Part shown: positions 19,608-29,390 of the stretch, piece by piece | Numbering within the stretch: position 1 is the stretch's first letter | Layout of the letters: each line of letters begins with the position of its first letter | Made by a program: the position numbers and the translations under genes | Source: Rhodoferax sp. | GTDB taxonomy: Bacteria; Pseudomonadota; Gammaproteobacteria; Burkholderiales; Burkholderiaceae_C | DNA: 64,000 bases | Reading direction: 5' to 3' | Assembly (NCBI GenBank): GCA_031291295.1 | Contig: JARLJI010000026.1 | Span: 1-64,000, forward strand | Notes under the pieces: generated by a model | What the model was told of the DNA's origin: nothing | What the model saw: the letters and a program-made list of their open reading frames with translations, nothing else | Databases searched by the model: none

Positions 19608-20141
19608 ATGTCTCGTATAGGAAAAATGCCGGTCACCGTCCCCGCTGGTGTGGACGTGTCGATCAAGGAAGATCAGATCAGCGTTAAAGGCACGGGTGGC
19701 ACTTTGCTGCTGGCCCAGAATGCGCTGGTCAAGGTTGCAAGCGACGCGGGCAAGCTGAGCTTTGCCCCGGCGAACGACTCGCGTGAAGCGAACGCCATGA
19801 GCGGCACCATGCGTCAGCTGGTGAACAACATGGTGGTCGGCGTGACCAAGGGTTTCGAGAAGAAGCTGAGTCTGGTCGGCGTGGGCTACAAGGCCCAGGC
19901 GCAAGGTGCCAAGCTGAACCTGTCGGTGGGTTACTCGCATCCGGTAAACAAGGACATGCCCGCTGGCATCACGGTGGCGACGCCAATCCCCACGGAAATC
20001 GTGATCAAGGGTGCCGACCGTCAGCGTGTCGGGCAGGTGGCAGCCGAGATTCGTGCGATTCGCCCACCCGAGCCCTACAAGGGCAAGGGCATCCGCTATG
20101 CGGATGAGAAGATCACGATCAAAGAAACCAAGAAGAAATAA
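19608..20141 (+). CDS. rplF: 50S ribosomal protein L6
   Basis: 177 residues, two L6 repeats, starting [15 protein letters not shown] after GAGGAG. The C-terminal signature region is [14 protein letters not shown]. It sits near the factor-binding site of the 50S subunit. Confidence 0.97.
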   Translation: MSRIGKMPVTVPAGVDVSIKEDQISVKGTGGTLLLAQNALVKVASDAGKLSFAPANDSREANAMSGTMRQLVNNMVVGVTKGFEKKLSLVGVGYKAQAQGAKLNLSVGYSHPVNKDMPAGITVATPIPTEIVIKGADRQRVGQVAAEIRAIRPPEPYKGKGIRYADEKITIKETKKK

Positions 20142-20152
20142 GGAGCTGCAAC

Positions 20153-20518
20153 ATGTTGACGAAAAAAGAGCAGCGTCTTCGCCGGTCCCGTCAGACCCGA
20201 ATTCGTATTGCGACCCAAGGTGTCGCACGTTTGACGGTGAATCGCACCAATCTGCATATCTATGCCAGCGTCATTTCCGGCGACGGCACCAAGGTCCTGG
20301 CCACGGCGTCGACGGCGCAGGCTGATGTTCGCAAATCGCTCGGCGGTTCGGGCAAGGGCGGCAATGCGGCCGCAGCCCAGGTCATTGGCAAAATGATTGC
20401 CGAGAAGGCCAAGGCGGCCGGTGTTGAAAAAGTGGCCTTTGACCGGGCCGGGTTTGCATATCACGGCCGCGTCAAGGCGTTGGCTGATGCGGCGCGTGAA
20501 GCCGGCTTGCAGTTCTAA
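20153..20518 (+). CDS. rplR: 50S ribosomal protein L18
   Basis: 121 residues; binds 5S rRNA with L5. Starts [16 protein letters not shown] after AAGGAG; the C-terminus [20 protein letters not shown] matches the family. Confidence 0.97.
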   Translation: MLTKKEQRLRRSRQTRIRIATQGVARLTVNRTNLHIYASVISGDGTKVLATASTAQADVRKSLGGSGKGGNAAAAQVIGKMIAEKAKAAGVEKVAFDRAGFAYHGRVKALADAAREAGLQF

Positions 20519-20535
20519 GCGGATCGGAATACAAA

Positions 20536-21066
20536 ATGGCTAAAGTTCAAGCAAGAATGCAGGGCAAGGGGCAAAACGACGGCCCCGAAGATGGCCTGCG
20601 TGAAAAGATGATTGCGATCAACCGCGTGACCAAGGTGGTCAAGGGCGGTCGCATTCTCGGATTTGCCGCGTTGACGGTGGTGGGTGATGGCGACGGTCGC
20701 GTCGGCATGGGCAAGGGCAAGTCAAAAGAAGTGCCAGCTGCCGTGCAGAAGGCCATGGAAGAAGCCCGTCGCAACCTGACCAAGGTGTCGTTGCGCAATG
20801 GCACGATTCACCACAAGGTGAATGGTCACCATGGCGCCGCGAACGTGATGATGGCGCCGGCCCCGAAGGGTACCGGCATCATCGCGGGCGGCCCGATGCG
20901 CGCCGTGTTCGAGGTCATGGGTGTCACCGACATCGTGGCCAAGAGCCATGGCTCGTCCAACCCCTACAACATGGTTCGCGCCACGCTGGACGCGCTCGCC
21001 CATTCCACCACCGCGTCGGAAGTGGCAGCCAAGCGCGGCAAGACTGTCGAAGAACTCTTCGCTTAA
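20536..21066 (+). CDS. rpsE: 30S ribosomal protein S5
   Basis: 176 residues. The double-stranded RNA-binding N-terminal domain is followed by the C-terminal S5 domain ([20 protein letters not shown]). The accuracy-related loop [20 protein letters not shown] is conserved. It acts at the mRNA entry channel and in decoding fidelity. Confidence 0.97.
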   Translation: MAKVQARMQGKGQNDGPEDGLREKMIAINRVTKVVKGGRILGFAALTVVGDGDGRVGMGKGKSKEVPAAVQKAMEEARRNLTKVSLRNGTIHHKVNGHHGAANVMMAPAPKGTGIIAGGPMRAVFEVMGVTDIVAKSHGSSNPYNMVRATLDALAHSTTASEVAAKRGKTVEELFA

Positions 21067-21080
21067 TCGGGAGTTTCACT

Positions 21081-21263
21081 ATGACAACGCTACAAACAGT
21101 CAAAGTCCAGCTGGTGCGCAGCCCGATCGGCTGCAAGGAATCGCACCGCGCCACGGTGCGTGGTTTGGGCCTGCGCAAGGTCAACAGCACGAGCGAACTG
21201 AAGGACACCCCTGAAGTTCGCGGCATGATTAACAAGATCAGTTATCTGGTCAAAGTGCTCTAA
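21081..21263 (+). CDS. rpmD: 50S ribosomal protein L30
   Basis: 60 residues, the short bacterial form, with [20 protein letters not shown]. It follows rpsE by 14 bp with a GGGAG site. Confidence 0.97.
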   Translation: MTTLQTVKVQLVRSPIGCKESHRATVRGLGLRKVNSTSELKDTPEVRGMINKISYLVKVL

Positions 21264-21274
21264 GAGGCAAGATG

Positions 21275-21706
21275 ATGGAACTCAATGGCATCAAGCCCGC
21301 AGAGGGCGCAAAGCACGCCAAGCGGCGTGTTGGACGTGGTATTGGATCCGGTCTGGGCAAGACCGCGGGTCGTGGCCACAAGGGTCAGAAGTCGCGCGCG
21401 GGCGGCTACCACAAGGTTGGTTTTGAAGGCGGCCAGATGCCGCTGCAACGTCGCCTGCCCAAACGCGGCTTCAAATCCCATCTGCTGCAATTCAATGCCG
21501 AAGTCACGCTCAGCGCGCTTGACCGGCTCGGCGCTGCGGAAGTGGATCTCTTGTCCCTCAAGCAGGCCGGCCTGGTCGGTGAATTGGCCAAGGTGGTCAA
21601 GGTGATCAAGTCGGGCTCGATCAGCAAGGCGGTCAAGCTCAACGGGATCGGTGCAACCGCCGGTGCCAAGGTCGCGATTGAAGCGGCCGGCGGCAGCGTC
21701 GCCTGA
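21275..21706 (+). CDS. rplO: 50S ribosomal protein L15
   Basis: 143 residues. Two ATGs are adjacent (21272 and 21275); the second is at a better distance (7 nt) from GAGG. The glycine/arginine-rich N-terminus ([20 protein letters not shown]) is typical and threads into the 23S rRNA. Confidence 0.96.
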   Translation: MELNGIKPAEGAKHAKRRVGRGIGSGLGKTAGRGHKGQKSRAGGYHKVGFEGGQMPLQRRLPKRGFKSHLLQFNAEVTLSALDRLGAAEVDLLSLKQAGLVGELAKVVKVIKSGSISKAVKLNGIGATAGAKVAIEAAGGSVA

Positions 21707-21730
21707 ATTTACGCTTGAAAGAGAACATCA

Positions 21731-23050
21731 GTGGCAACTAGTAGCGCAAAAATTGCAAAGACTGGAAAGTTCGGCGACCTGCGTCGTCGTCTGGTCTTTC
21801 TGTTGCTCGCGCTCGTGGTGTACCGCGTGGGCTCGTATATTCCGGTGCCCGGCATTGATCCGGCGCAGCTTGAGCAGTTGTTCCAGGGCCAGCAAAACGG
21901 CATTTTGAACCTGTTCAACATGTTCTCGGGCGGCGCCCTTTCCCGTTTCAGCGTGTTTGCGCTGGGGATCATGCCGTATATCTCGGCGTCGATCATCATG
22001 CAGTTGATGACGTACGTGGTGCCGACCTTCGAGCAGATGAAAAAAGAAGGCGAGTCGGGCCAGCGCAAGATCACCCAGTACACCCGCTACGGGACGCTGG
22101 GCCTGGGTCTGTTCCAGTCTCTGGGCATTTCCGTGGCGCTGGAGAGTTCCCCGGGCCTCGTGATGGCGCCTGGCATGGGCTTTCGCCTGACCGCTGTCGT
22201 CAGCCTGACCGCAGGCACCATGTTCCTGATGTGGCTGGGTGAACAAATCACCGAGCGCGGGCTTGGGAACGGCATATCGCTGCTGATTTTTGCCGGCATT
22301 GCGGCTGGACTGCCGAGGGCCATCGGCGGCTTGCTGGAGTTGGTCCGTACCGGGGCGATGAGTATTTTGATCGCCTTGTTTATCGTGGCCATCGTCGCAC
22401 TGGTGACCTATTTTGTGGTGTTCGTCGAGCGTGGCCAGCGCAAGATTCTGGTGAACTACGCGCGCCGGCAGGTGGGTAACAAGGTTTATGGTGGTCAGTC
22501 ATCGCATCTGCCGCTGAAGCTGAACATGTCGGGTGTGATTCCGCCAATTTTTGCATCCTCCATCATCCTGTTGCCCGCGACCATGGTGAGTTGGTTCAGC
22601 ACCGGTGATTCAATGCGTTGGTTGAAGGACATTGCCGGAGCCCTCACTCCCGGGCAGCCGATTTATGTCATGCTTTATGCGGCAGCCATCATATTTTTCT
22701 GCTTCTTCTACACGGCGCTGGTGTTCAATAGCCGTGAAACGGCCGACAACCTGAAGAAGAGCGGTGCATTCATTCCCGGTATTCGGCCAGGCGAGCAATC
22801 GGCGCGCTACATCGACAAGATCCTGGTTCGCCTGACACTGGTCGGTGCAATCTATATCACCGTCGTGTGTTTGCTGCCCGAGTTCCTGGTATTGAAATAC
22901 AACGTGCCATTTTACTTTGGCGGTACCTCTTTGCTGATTATTGTGGTGGTCACCATGGACTTCATGGCCCAAGTGCAGAACTACATGATGTCCCAGCAGT
23001 ACGAGTCGCTGTTGAAGAAGGCTAACTTCAAGACTTCACTGGGCGGTTAA
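21731..23050 (+). CDS. secY: protein translocase channel subunit SecY
   Basis: 439 residues from a GTG start, with ten hydrophobic segments. It forms the SecYEG channel through which SecA or ribosomes export proteins. Family blocks [13 protein letters not shown], the plug region after it, [14 protein letters not shown] and [15 protein letters not shown] are present. It follows rplO by 24 bp in the operon. Confidence 0.97.
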   Translation: MATSSAKIAKTGKFGDLRRRLVFLLLALVVYRVGSYIPVPGIDPAQLEQLFQGQQNGILNLFNMFSGGALSRFSVFALGIMPYISASIIMQLMTYVVPTFEQMKKEGESGQRKITQYTRYGTLGLGLFQSLGISVALESSPGLVMAPGMGFRLTAVVSLTAGTMFLMWLGEQITERGLGNGISLLIFAGIAAGLPRAIGGLLELVRTGAMSILIALFIVAIVALVTYFVVFVERGQRKILVNYARRQVGNKVYGGQSSHLPLKLNMSGVIPPIFASSIILLPATMVSWFSTGDSMRWLKDIAGALTPGQPIYVMLYAAAIIFFCFFYTALVFNSRETADNLKKSGAFIPGIRPGEQSARYIDKILVRLTLVGAIYITVVCLLPEFLVLKYNVPFYFGGTSLLIIVVVTMDFMAQVQNYMMSQQYESLLKKANFKTSLGG

Positions 23051-23055
23051 GCGGA

Positions 23056-23274
23056 ATGTCAAAAGATGATGTCATCCAGATGCAGGGGGAAGTGGTTGAA
23101 AACCTGCCCAATGCTACGTTTCGCGTGAAACTGGAAAACGGCCATATTGTGTTGGGTCATATTTCGGGAAAAATGCGGATGCACTACATCCGGATTCTGC
23201 CCGGGGACAAGGTGACGGTTGAGTTGACGCCCTACGATTTGTCGCGGGCTCGTATTGTGTTCCGGGCTAAATAA
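23056..23274 (+). CDS. infA: translation initiation factor IF-1
   Basis: 72 residues, a single S1-like OB fold ([20 protein letters not shown], then [20 protein letters not shown]). It occupies the ribosomal A site during initiation. It starts 5 bp after secY. The location between secY and rpmJ is the beta-proteobacterial arrangement, unlike Escherichia coli. Confidence 0.97.
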   Translation: MSKDDVIQMQGEVVENLPNATFRVKLENGHIVLGHISGKMRMHYIRILPGDKVTVELTPYDLSRARIVFRAK

Positions 23275-23309
23275 GCCGGGGCTGGACGGAAAAGTTTTAG
23301 GAGAATGAA

Positions 23310-23423
23310 ATGAAGGTTTCGGCTTCGGTCAAAAAAATTTGCCGCAACTGCAAAATTATCCGCCGCAAAGGCGTGGTTCGCGTGATCTGCACCGATCCGC
23401 GGCACAAGCAGCGCCAAGGTTGA
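23310..23423 (+). CDS. rpmJ: 50S ribosomal protein L36
   Basis: 37 codons, too short for many gene finders. [15 protein letters not shown] is followed by the zinc ligands: C11, C14, C27 and H32, so this is the zinc-binding form. TAGGAG lies upstream; an ATG at 23305 leads to a stop after two codons and is not used. Confidence 0.96.
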   Translation: MKVSASVKKICRNCKIIRRKGVVRVICTDPRHKQRQG

Positions 23424-23446
23424 TTAAAGAGTTTTAGAGGACGCAC

Positions 23447-23812
23447 ATGGCACGTATCGCTGGCATTAATATTCCGCCGCATCAGCACGCTGAGATCGGC
23501 TTGACCGCCATTTTTGGCATTGGTCGCACCCGCGCTCGCAAGATTTGCGAAGCCTGCGAGATCGCTTATTCCAAGAAGATCAAGGATCTGACGGATGGCG
23601 ATCTTGAGAAGATTCGCGACCAGATCGCGCAATTCACGATCGAGGGCGATTTGCGCCGTGAAACCACCATGAACATCAAGCGGTTGATGGACATCGGTTG
23701 CTATCGCGGCTTCCGTCACCGTCGTGGCTTGCCGATGCGTGGTCAGCGTACGCGCACGAATGCGCGTACTCGCAAGGGCCCGCGCAAAGCAGCAGCGGCA
23801 TTGAAGAAATAA
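23447..23812 (+). CDS. rpsM: 30S ribosomal protein S13
   Basis: 121 residues, starting [19 protein letters not shown]; the helix-two-turns-helix region and the basic tail ([17 protein letters not shown]) are typical. It contacts the P-site tRNA and bridges to the 50S subunit. Confidence 0.97.
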   Translation: MARIAGINIPPHQHAEIGLTAIFGIGRTRARKICEACEIAYSKKIKDLTDGDLEKIRDQIAQFTIEGDLRRETTMNIKRLMDIGCYRGFRHRRGLPMRGQRTRTNARTRKGPRKAAAALKK

Positions 23813-23831
23813 TTGGGATTGAGAGATCACT

Positions 23832-24236
23832 ATGGCAAAGGCTCCCGCCAATAACGCCGCACAACGTGTGCGCAAGAAAGTCCGGAAGAATGTTTCGGAC
23901 GGCGTTGCACACGTTCACGCGTCGTTCAATAACACCATCATCACGATCACTGATCGTCAAGGCAATGCCCTCTCATGGGCATCGTCGGGCGGCCAGGGAT
24001 TCAAGGGCTCACGCAAGTCCACGCCATTCGCTGCGCAGGTCGCATCGGAAGTGGCCGGACGGGCTGCGATCGAGCAGGGGATCAAGAATCTCGACGTAGA
24101 AATCAAGGGCCCCGGTCCTGGCCGTGAATCGTCGGTTCGCGCGCTGGCAGCGCTGGGTATCCGCATCACGTCGATTGCCGACGTGACGCCGGTACCGCAC
24201 AACGGCTGCCGCCCACAAAAACGCCGTCGTATTTAA
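23832..24236 (+). CDS. rpsK: 30S ribosomal protein S11
   Basis: 134 residues. The signature [17 protein letters not shown] closes the protein, and [19 protein letters not shown] is conserved near the start. It forms part of the mRNA exit platform. An 81-bp gap follows before rpsD. Confidence 0.97.
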   Translation: MAKAPANNAAQRVRKKVRKNVSDGVAHVHASFNNTIITITDRQGNALSWASSGGQGFKGSRKSTPFAAQVASEVAGRAAIEQGIKNLDVEIKGPGPGRESSVRALAALGIRITSIADVTPVPHNGCRPQKRRRI

Positions 24237-24317
24237 TTTTTTTCAAGCCCACCGCCATCAGCGACAGCTTGATGGCTCCCGCAATCCATTGCGGCAGATG
24301 ACATAAAGGACGTTCAA

Positions 24318-24941
24318 GTGGCACGCTATCTCGGCCCCAAGGCCAAACTCTCCCGCCGTGAAGGCACGGACCTTTTTCTCAAGAGCGCGCGTCGCGCCAT
24401 TGGGGACAAGGCGAAATTCGACTCGAAGCCGGGTCAGCACGGCCGTACCTCGGGCGCTCGTACGTCCGACTACGGTCTGCAATTGCGCGAAAAACAAAAA
24501 GTCAAGCGCATGTATGGCGTGCTGGAGCGCCAGTTCCGCCGCTACTTTGAAGAGGCAGATCGCCGCAAGGGCAATACCGGTGCCAACCTGTTGTTCCTGC
24601 TAGAGTGCCGCCTGGACAACGTGGTGTATCGCATGGGTTTCGGCTCCACGCGGGCCGAAGCGCGCCAGTTGGTGTCGCACAAGGCGATCACGGTCAATGG
24701 CCAGTCGGTGAATATCCCTTCCTACATGGTCAAGATTGGCGATATCGTCGCGGTGCGCGACAAGTCCAAGAAGCAAAACCGTATCGTGGAAGCCCTTCAA
24801 TTGGCGCAACAGGTGGGCATCCCCGCCTGGGTTGATGTCAACGCCGATAAGGGCGAAGGTACCTTCAAGAAGGTGCCTGATCGTGATGAGTTCGCCGCCG
24901 ATGTCAACGAATCGTTGATTGTCGAGCTGTACTCACGCTGA
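24318..24941 (+). CDS. rpsD: 30S ribosomal protein S4
   Basis: 207 residues from a GTG start ([20 protein letters not shown]). The S4 RNA-binding domain lies at about residues 95-155 ([20 protein letters not shown], then [20 protein letters not shown]). It is a primary 16S rRNA binder; in Escherichia coli it also represses the alpha operon. A strong hairpin lies in the gap after it. Confidence 0.97.
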   Translation: MARYLGPKAKLSRREGTDLFLKSARRAIGDKAKFDSKPGQHGRTSGARTSDYGLQLREKQKVKRMYGVLERQFRRYFEEADRRKGNTGANLLFLLECRLDNVVYRMGFGSTRAEARQLVSHKAITVNGQSVNIPSYMVKIGDIVAVRDKSKKQNRIVEALQLAQQVGIPAWVDVNADKGEGTFKKVPDRDEFAADVNESLIVELYSR

Positions 24942-24968
24942 TCGCACTAGTTTTCAATCGTATTCGTT

Positions 24969-24996
24969 CCTGATTCGCCGGGTGCCGCGAATCAGG
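24969..24996 (+). promoter_or_regulatory. hairpin in the rpsD-rpoA leader
   Basis: Perfect 10-bp arms CCTGATTCGC / GCGAATCAGG around an 8-nt loop. No T-run follows, so it is not a standard terminator. It could be a processing site or an S4-responsive element ahead of rpoA. Confidence 0.5.
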
Positions 24997-25050
24997 CGCT
25001 TCACCAGCCTTACCGGTGTAACGAGCCGGGGGTATTGAGAGGAAGTCTGC

Positions 25051-26040
25051 ATGCAAACCAATCTGCTAAAACCAAAAACAATCAATGTGGAGCAACTCGG
25101 GCTCAACCGGGCCAAAGTGACACTGGAGCCGTTCGAGCGTGGTTATGGCCACACCCTGGGCAACGCCTTGCGCCGCGTGTTGCTATCTTCCATGGTGGGT
25201 CACGCTGCGACCGAAGTCACCATCGCTGGCGTGCTTCATGAGTATTCATCCATCGACGGCGTCCAGGAAGATGTTGTCAACATCCTGCTGAACCTCAAGG
25301 GCGTTGTGTTCAAGCTGCACAATCGCGATGAGGTCACGCTGAGCCTGCGCAAAGACGGTGAAGGCCTCGTGACGGCGGCGGACATCCAGACCCCGCACGA
25401 TGTCGAAATCATCAACCCGAACCATGTCATTGCGACGCTGTCGCAAGGCGGCAAGCTGGACATGCAGATCAAGGTTGAAAAAGGCCGTGGCTACGTTCCG
25501 GGCAACATGCGCCGGTATGGCGACGAGCCTACGAAATCCATCGGCCGGATTGTTCTGGACGCATCGTTCTCGCCAGTCAAGCGTGTCAGCTACATTGTGG
25601 AAAGTGCCCGCGTCGAGCAGCGCACGGACCTCGACAAGCTGGTCGTGGAAATTGAAACCAACGGCGCCATTTCGGCCGAAGATGCGGTTCGCGCCTCGGC
25701 CAAGATCCTGGTGGAGCAGCTGGCCGTGTTCGCGCAGCTCGAAGGCGGAGAGCTCGCCTTGTTCGACGCGCCGACGCCGCGCAGTTCGCAGCAATTCGAC
25801 CCGATCCTGCTGCGTCCGGTCGACGAGCTGGAGCTGACGGTGCGTTCCGCCAACTGCCTGAAGGCCGAAAACATTTACTATATTGGTGATTTGATCCAGC
25901 GCACCGAAAACGAGCTGCTCAAGACGCCGAATCTGGGTCGCAAATCGCTCAACGAGATCAAGGAAGTTCTCGCTTCGCGCGGTTTGACGCTCGGCATGAA
26001 ACTGGAAAGCTGGCCACCGGCCGGCCTGGACAAACGTTAA
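25051..26040 (+). CDS. rpoA: RNA polymerase alpha subunit
   Basis: 329 residues. The N-terminal dimerisation/assembly domain includes the [18 protein letters not shown] motif. The flexible linker is followed by the C-terminal domain that binds UP elements and activators ([33 protein letters not shown]). GAGAGGAAG precedes the ATG. It lies between rpsD and rplQ as is usual. Confidence 0.98.
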   Translation: MQTNLLKPKTINVEQLGLNRAKVTLEPFERGYGHTLGNALRRVLLSSMVGHAATEVTIAGVLHEYSSIDGVQEDVVNILLNLKGVVFKLHNRDEVTLSLRKDGEGLVTAADIQTPHDVEIINPNHVIATLSQGGKLDMQIKVEKGRGYVPGNMRRYGDEPTKSIGRIVLDASFSPVKRVSYIVESARVEQRTDLDKLVVEIETNGAISAEDAVRASAKILVEQLAVFAQLEGGELALFDAPTPRSSQQFDPILLRPVDELELTVRSANCLKAENIYYIGDLIQRTENELLKTPNLGRKSLNEIKEVLASRGLTLGMKLESWPPAGLDKR

Positions 26041-26047
26041 TTTTTCG

Positions 26048-26066
26048 GGCCCTGGATTTCAGGGCC
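26048..26066 (+). promoter_or_regulatory. small hairpin between rpoA and rplQ
   Basis: GGCCCTG-GATTT-CAGGGCC, a perfect 7-bp stem 8 bp after the rpoA stop. No T-run follows, so transcription probably continues into rplQ; an mRNA-stabilising or partial-termination role is possible. Confidence 0.4.
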
Positions 26067-26122
26067 AGTGCACCGGGCAGTACCTGATACGGCTGCCTGT
26101 TTAATAAAGAAAGGAAAGCACT

Positions 26123-26515
26123 ATGCGCCACGGACACGGACTCCGTAAACTGAACCGCACCAGCGAGCACCGCCTCGCCATGCTGCGCAACATGATGAAC
26201 TCGCTCATCGAGCACGAGGTCATCAAGACCACGCTGCCCAAGGCCAAGGAACTGCGCCGCGTGGTCGAGCCCATGATCACCTTGAGCAAAGAGCCCACGC
26301 TGTCCAACAAGCGTCTGGCGTTCAACCGCCTGCGTGACCGTGATAGCGTCGTCAAGCTGTTTGCCGAACTCGGCCCGCGCTTCAAGGCGCGCCCGGGCGG
26401 CTACACCCGCATTTTGAAAATGGGCTTTCGTGTGGGCGACAACGCGCCCATGGCCCTGGTGGAACTGGTTGATCGTCCGGCCGAGGTGGATTCCTCCGAC
26501 GCCGCGAAGGCTTAA
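26123..26515 (+). CDS. rplQ: 50S ribosomal protein L17
   Basis: 130 residues, starting [20 protein letters not shown] after AGAAAGGAAAG. It is the last protein gene of the operon. L17 lies near the peptide exit tunnel. Confidence 0.97.
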   Translation: MRHGHGLRKLNRTSEHRLAMLRNMMNSLIEHEVIKTTLPKAKELRRVVEPMITLSKEPTLSNKRLAFNRLRDRDSVVKLFAELGPRFKARPGGYTRILKMGFRVGDNAPMALVELVDRPAEVDSSDAAKA

Positions 26516-26537
26516 TAGGTTATAATAATCGCCTTAC

Positions 26538-26614
<77 letters not shown>

Positions 26615-26638
26615 AAAAAACAGCGGTTTTCGCTGATA

Positions 26639-26673
26639 GCAAAACGTCCACTTTTAGTGGACGTTTTGCTTTT
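26639..26673 (+). terminator. rho-independent terminator after the tRNA
   Basis: Perfect 13-bp arms (GCAAAACGTCCAC / GTGGACGTTTTGC), a TTTTA loop and a following TTTT. A smaller hairpin CAGCG-GTTTT-CGCTG (26621-26635) precedes it. It ends the ribosomal/tRNA unit. Confidence 0.85.
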
Positions 26674-26715
26674 GGGAACCGGCCTTCGCGCAGTCGGCCT
26701 CCCTATAATCCTCGC

Positions 26716-27102
26716 ATGTTCAAACGCATGACGCATCCGCTGGCCAGATGGTTCGTCGTTGCGTCCATCGCATGGCTGACGCTGGCGCCAGCGGCACTGC
26801 GAACCCTCAGTGGACTGCTTCCGTCCTCGTCGCCGTGGCAGCAAATCTGCACATTGCACGGCGAACAGTCGATTCATTTGACGGGCGCTCCCGGGACGCC
26901 GCAACAGGGTGATTCTGCCGGCGACAACTGCCCGCTCTGCGTTCTGTGCCACCTCGGCTGGGCTCCTGCGCCTTCGGTGATTCCGGTCGTTGACATTCCA
27001 TTAATGGGCACGCTGCCGCAAGTGGCCCCTGACGCGCATCTGCCCCGTCCGGCGCCAGGCTGGGTACTGCAGAATCCGCGCGCACCGCCTGACTTGTCCT
27101 GA
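26716..27102 (+). CDS. DUF2946-type small exported protein
   Basis: 128 residues with an N-terminal hydrophobic segment (WFVVASIAWLTLAPAAL) that could act as a signal or anchor. A cysteine-rich motif DNCPLCVLCHLG sits near residue 75, as in DUF2946 proteins, which often lie in copper-related clusters. No enzyme activity is known. It precedes an outer-membrane protein and a thioredoxin-like gene on the same strand, with 128 bp before the next gene. Confidence 0.6.
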   Translation: MFKRMTHPLARWFVVASIAWLTLAPAALRTLSGLLPSSSPWQQICTLHGEQSIHLTGAPGTPQQGDSAGDNCPLCVLCHLGWAPAPSVIPVVDIPLMGTLPQVAPDAHLPRPAPGWVLQNPRAPPDLS

Positions 27103-27230
27103 TACCCGCAACAAATCGTCTCCCGCTGCGCCTGACGCCTGCGGGAGCTTCGGTCTGGCCGCTCCGGCGGCTTCCATTCTTCTTCCTATTTTTTGCGCGG
27201 GCGCCATACTCCCGCGCTTGCGAGACACTC

Positions 27231-28265
27231 ATGAAAAAACGTTATTCAATTCTTGTCGCGCTGCTGGCCACTGTGCCCGCCAGCGCCGTGCTGGCCTGCG
27301 CCACCTGCGGCTGCTCCCTGTCCTCCGATGCCGCCATGGGCTATTCGGCCTCCACCGGCTGGATGGTCAGCCTGCAATACGACTACCTCAACCAGAACCA
27401 GCTGCGCTCGGGGTCGAGCACCATTTCGCCCGCGCAGGTGGCGGCGATCAACAACGCCGGCGGCAACCAGGAAGTGGAGAACGGCACCGTCAACCGCTAC
27501 GTCACCTTGGGCCTCGGCTACGCGCCCAGTGCGGACTGGAACTTCAAGCTCATGGTGCCGTACATCGACCGCAGCCACACAACTTTCGGCTCCGCGAGCA
27601 ACCCGCTCAGCACGGACGATCTCAGCGGTGCCACCGTTTCCGGTCTGGGCGACATCAAATTCATCACCAGCTACCAGGGCCTGCTGCCGACGCACAACCT
27701 CGGGTTTCAAGTCGGCGTGAAACTGCCCACCGGTAACTACGGCGGACCCAACGCCGCCGGCACGGGCACAGTCGGGCGCAATCCTGTCTCCTTCACCTCG
27801 GGGCCCGGCACAGGCAGCCTCCTCGACACCAGCCTGCAGGCGGGCACCGGCAGCACCGACCTGATCGTCGGGGCCTACTATTACCAGCCGGTGAGCCAGA
27901 ACTTTGACGCCTTTGTGAACGGCCAATTCCAGGCCGCTGTGATGCAGCGTCTCGATCAGGCCGGTGCCGACTATCGTCCGGGGAACCTGGCGACGGTGAG
28001 CTTTGGCGTGCGCTACGAGGCCAACCCGGATATCGTGCCGCAGCTGCAAATGAACATCACGCGCAAGAGCCAGGACCAGGGCGCGCTGGCCGACACCACA
28101 GATACTGCCGGTACAGTGGCCTACTTGAGCCCCGGCGTCACTGTGGCTGTCGCAAAGAACACGCATCTCTACGCCTTCCTGCAACTGCCGGTGTACAGCA
28201 AGCTCGCGGGCTACCAGCTGTTTCCGCGCTGGGTGGCCACGGTCGGCCTCACGCATGCATTCTGA
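27231..28265 (+). CDS. outer-membrane beta-barrel protein with an N-terminal CATCGCS motif
   Basis: 344 residues. A signal peptide (MKKRYSILVALLATVPASAVLA) is followed at once by the cysteine motif CATCGCSLSSD, then alternating beta-strand-like segments ending in an aromatic residue (GLTHAF), as in outer-membrane barrels. It looks like the phenol/heavy-metal transporter type barrels. The substrate is unknown; three cysteines right after the cleavage site could bind metal. It may form a unit with the DUF2946 gene and the TlpA-like gene. Confidence 0.65.
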   Translation: MKKRYSILVALLATVPASAVLACATCGCSLSSDAAMGYSASTGWMVSLQYDYLNQNQLRSGSSTISPAQVAAINNAGGNQEVENGTVNRYVTLGLGYAPSADWNFKLMVPYIDRSHTTFGSASNPLSTDDLSGATVSGLGDIKFITSYQGLLPTHNLGFQVGVKLPTGNYGGPNAAGTGTVGRNPVSFTSGPGTGSLLDTSLQAGTGSTDLIVGAYYYQPVSQNFDAFVNGQFQAAVMQRLDQAGADYRPGNLATVSFGVRYEANPDIVPQLQMNITRKSQDQGALADTTDTAGTVAYLSPGVTVAVAKNTHLYAFLQLPVYSKLAGYQLFPRWVATVGLTHAF

Positions 28266-28350
28266 CCCGTTCCGTCACCGTCTTGAGGCGCGCCGGGCGC
28301 GCGCTGGCGGTTCCGGCGACAATCATGCTCTGCACGCCCCCACCCCTGAA

Positions 28351-28941
28351 ATGACTCGCCAGATTCACATCCGAAGTGTCGCAGTTCATCGATCAGAGCC
28401 GGTACCCGACCTCCAGCGCCGTGCCCTGCTGCGCGGCGCCGTCGGGCTCGGTATTGCGGGTGCTGGCGGCTTGTGCGCTTCGCGGGCGCGCGCGGCCGAT
28501 CTGAAGGTCGGCCAGCCGGCGCCGCACCTGGTGCTGCACACACTGGACGGACGCAGCATCGCCACGCGCGACCTGCTCGGGCAGGTGGTGATCGCCACCT
28601 TCTGGGCGACCTGGTGCGTGCCCTGTCGCGAGGAGCTGCCCCTGCTCTCGGCCTATGCCGCACGTCATGCGCCGCAAGGCCTGCAGGTGCTGGGTTTCAG
28701 CCTGGACGAGGCACAGAATCTGCCCAAGGTGCGCACGGTCGCGGCCAGCCTGAGCTTTCCGGTGGGGCTGCTCGAGAGTCCCTGGGTCCCGGCCTACGGC
28801 CGTATCTGGCGCCTGCCGGTGAGCTTCGTCATCGACCGTGCCGGCCGCCTGGCCGACAACGGCTGGGACGCTGATCCGCCGGAGTGGACGGCGCAGCGGC
28901 TGCAGCAGGTGGTGGATCCCCTTCTGGCACGCGGCGGATGA
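28351..28941 (+). CDS. TlpA/ResA-like thiol-disulfide oxidoreductase
   Basis: About 196 residues from the ATG at 28351. An ATG at 28255 overlapping the previous gene is also open, but neither start has a strong binding site. A twin-arginine-like N-terminus (QRRALLRGAVGLGIAG) targets it to the periplasm. The thioredoxin fold follows with active site WCVPC (C89 and C92) and the cis-proline region PVSFVIDRAGR. Such proteins reduce cysteines in cytochrome c or metal-binding partners. The cysteine-rich neighbours upstream are plausible clients, which is inference. Confidence 0.8.
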   Translation: MTRQIHIRSVAVHRSEPVPDLQRRALLRGAVGLGIAGAGGLCASRARAADLKVGQPAPHLVLHTLDGRSIATRDLLGQVVIATFWATWCVPCREELPLLSAYAARHAPQGLQVLGFSLDEAQNLPKVRTVAASLSFPVGLLESPWVPAYGRIWRLPVSFVIDRAGRLADNGWDADPPEWTAQRLQQVVDPLLARGG

Positions 28942-28948
28942 TCCGGTT

Positions 28949-29344
28949 TCAATCCGGCAGCACGGCCGTCACCTCGATCTCGACCTTGGCGCGTGCTTCC
29001 ATGAGTGCGGCCACCTGCACGCAGGTCATGGCCGGAAAGTTGCGGCCCAGCACCTCGCGGTAAACCACGCCCAGTTCGGGCAGGCGGCTGTTGTATTCCA
29101 CCCGGTCCAGGATGTACCAGGTCATGCGCACCATGTGCTCGGGCCCGGCGCCGGCCTCTTTCAGCACGGCCACGATATTGCGCAGGGTCTGCGCGGTCTG
29201 GGCGATAAAGTCGTCCGACTCGAACTGCTGCTGCGCATTCCAGCCGATCTGGCCGCCCACGAAAACCTGGGTGCCGCGTGCGGCGATGCCGTTGGCATAG
29301 CCCCTGGGGGCGGTCCACCCTGGTGGCTGCAAAAGTGTTCTCAT
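28949..29344 (-). CDS. RidA-family (YjgF/YER057c) enamine/imine deaminase
   Basis: 131 residues with RidA features: GGQIGWNAQ, the segment QTAQTLRNIVAVLKEAGAG, and a C-terminal CVQVAALMEARAKVEIEVTA block whose arginine is the type that holds substrate carboxylate. Family members hydrolyse reactive enamines to ketones and ammonia. It is the last gene on the minus strand behind the aryl-CoA ligase (46 bp gap) in a CoA-dependent aromatic cluster. The ACMR reaction product in 2-aminobenzoate breakdown is itself an enamine-type ring, so a role in releasing ammonia there is an attractive inference. Confidence 0.85.
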   Translation of the reverse strand: MRTLLQPPGWTAPRGYANGIAARGTQVFVGGQIGWNAQQQFESDDFIAQTAQTLRNIVAVLKEAGAGPEHMVRMTWYILDRVEYNSRLPELGVVYREVLGRNFPAMTCVQVAALMEARAKVEIEVTAVLPD

Positions 29345-29390
29345 TTGATTCTCTCTTCGTTCGTGTGGGGGCGCTGCTGCTGGCCGGCGC

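Noticed and set aside
24969-24996. Hairpin after rpsD read as an intrinsic terminator.
   Set aside because: No T-run follows and rpoA must be expressed from the same unit; kept only as a regulatory hairpin.
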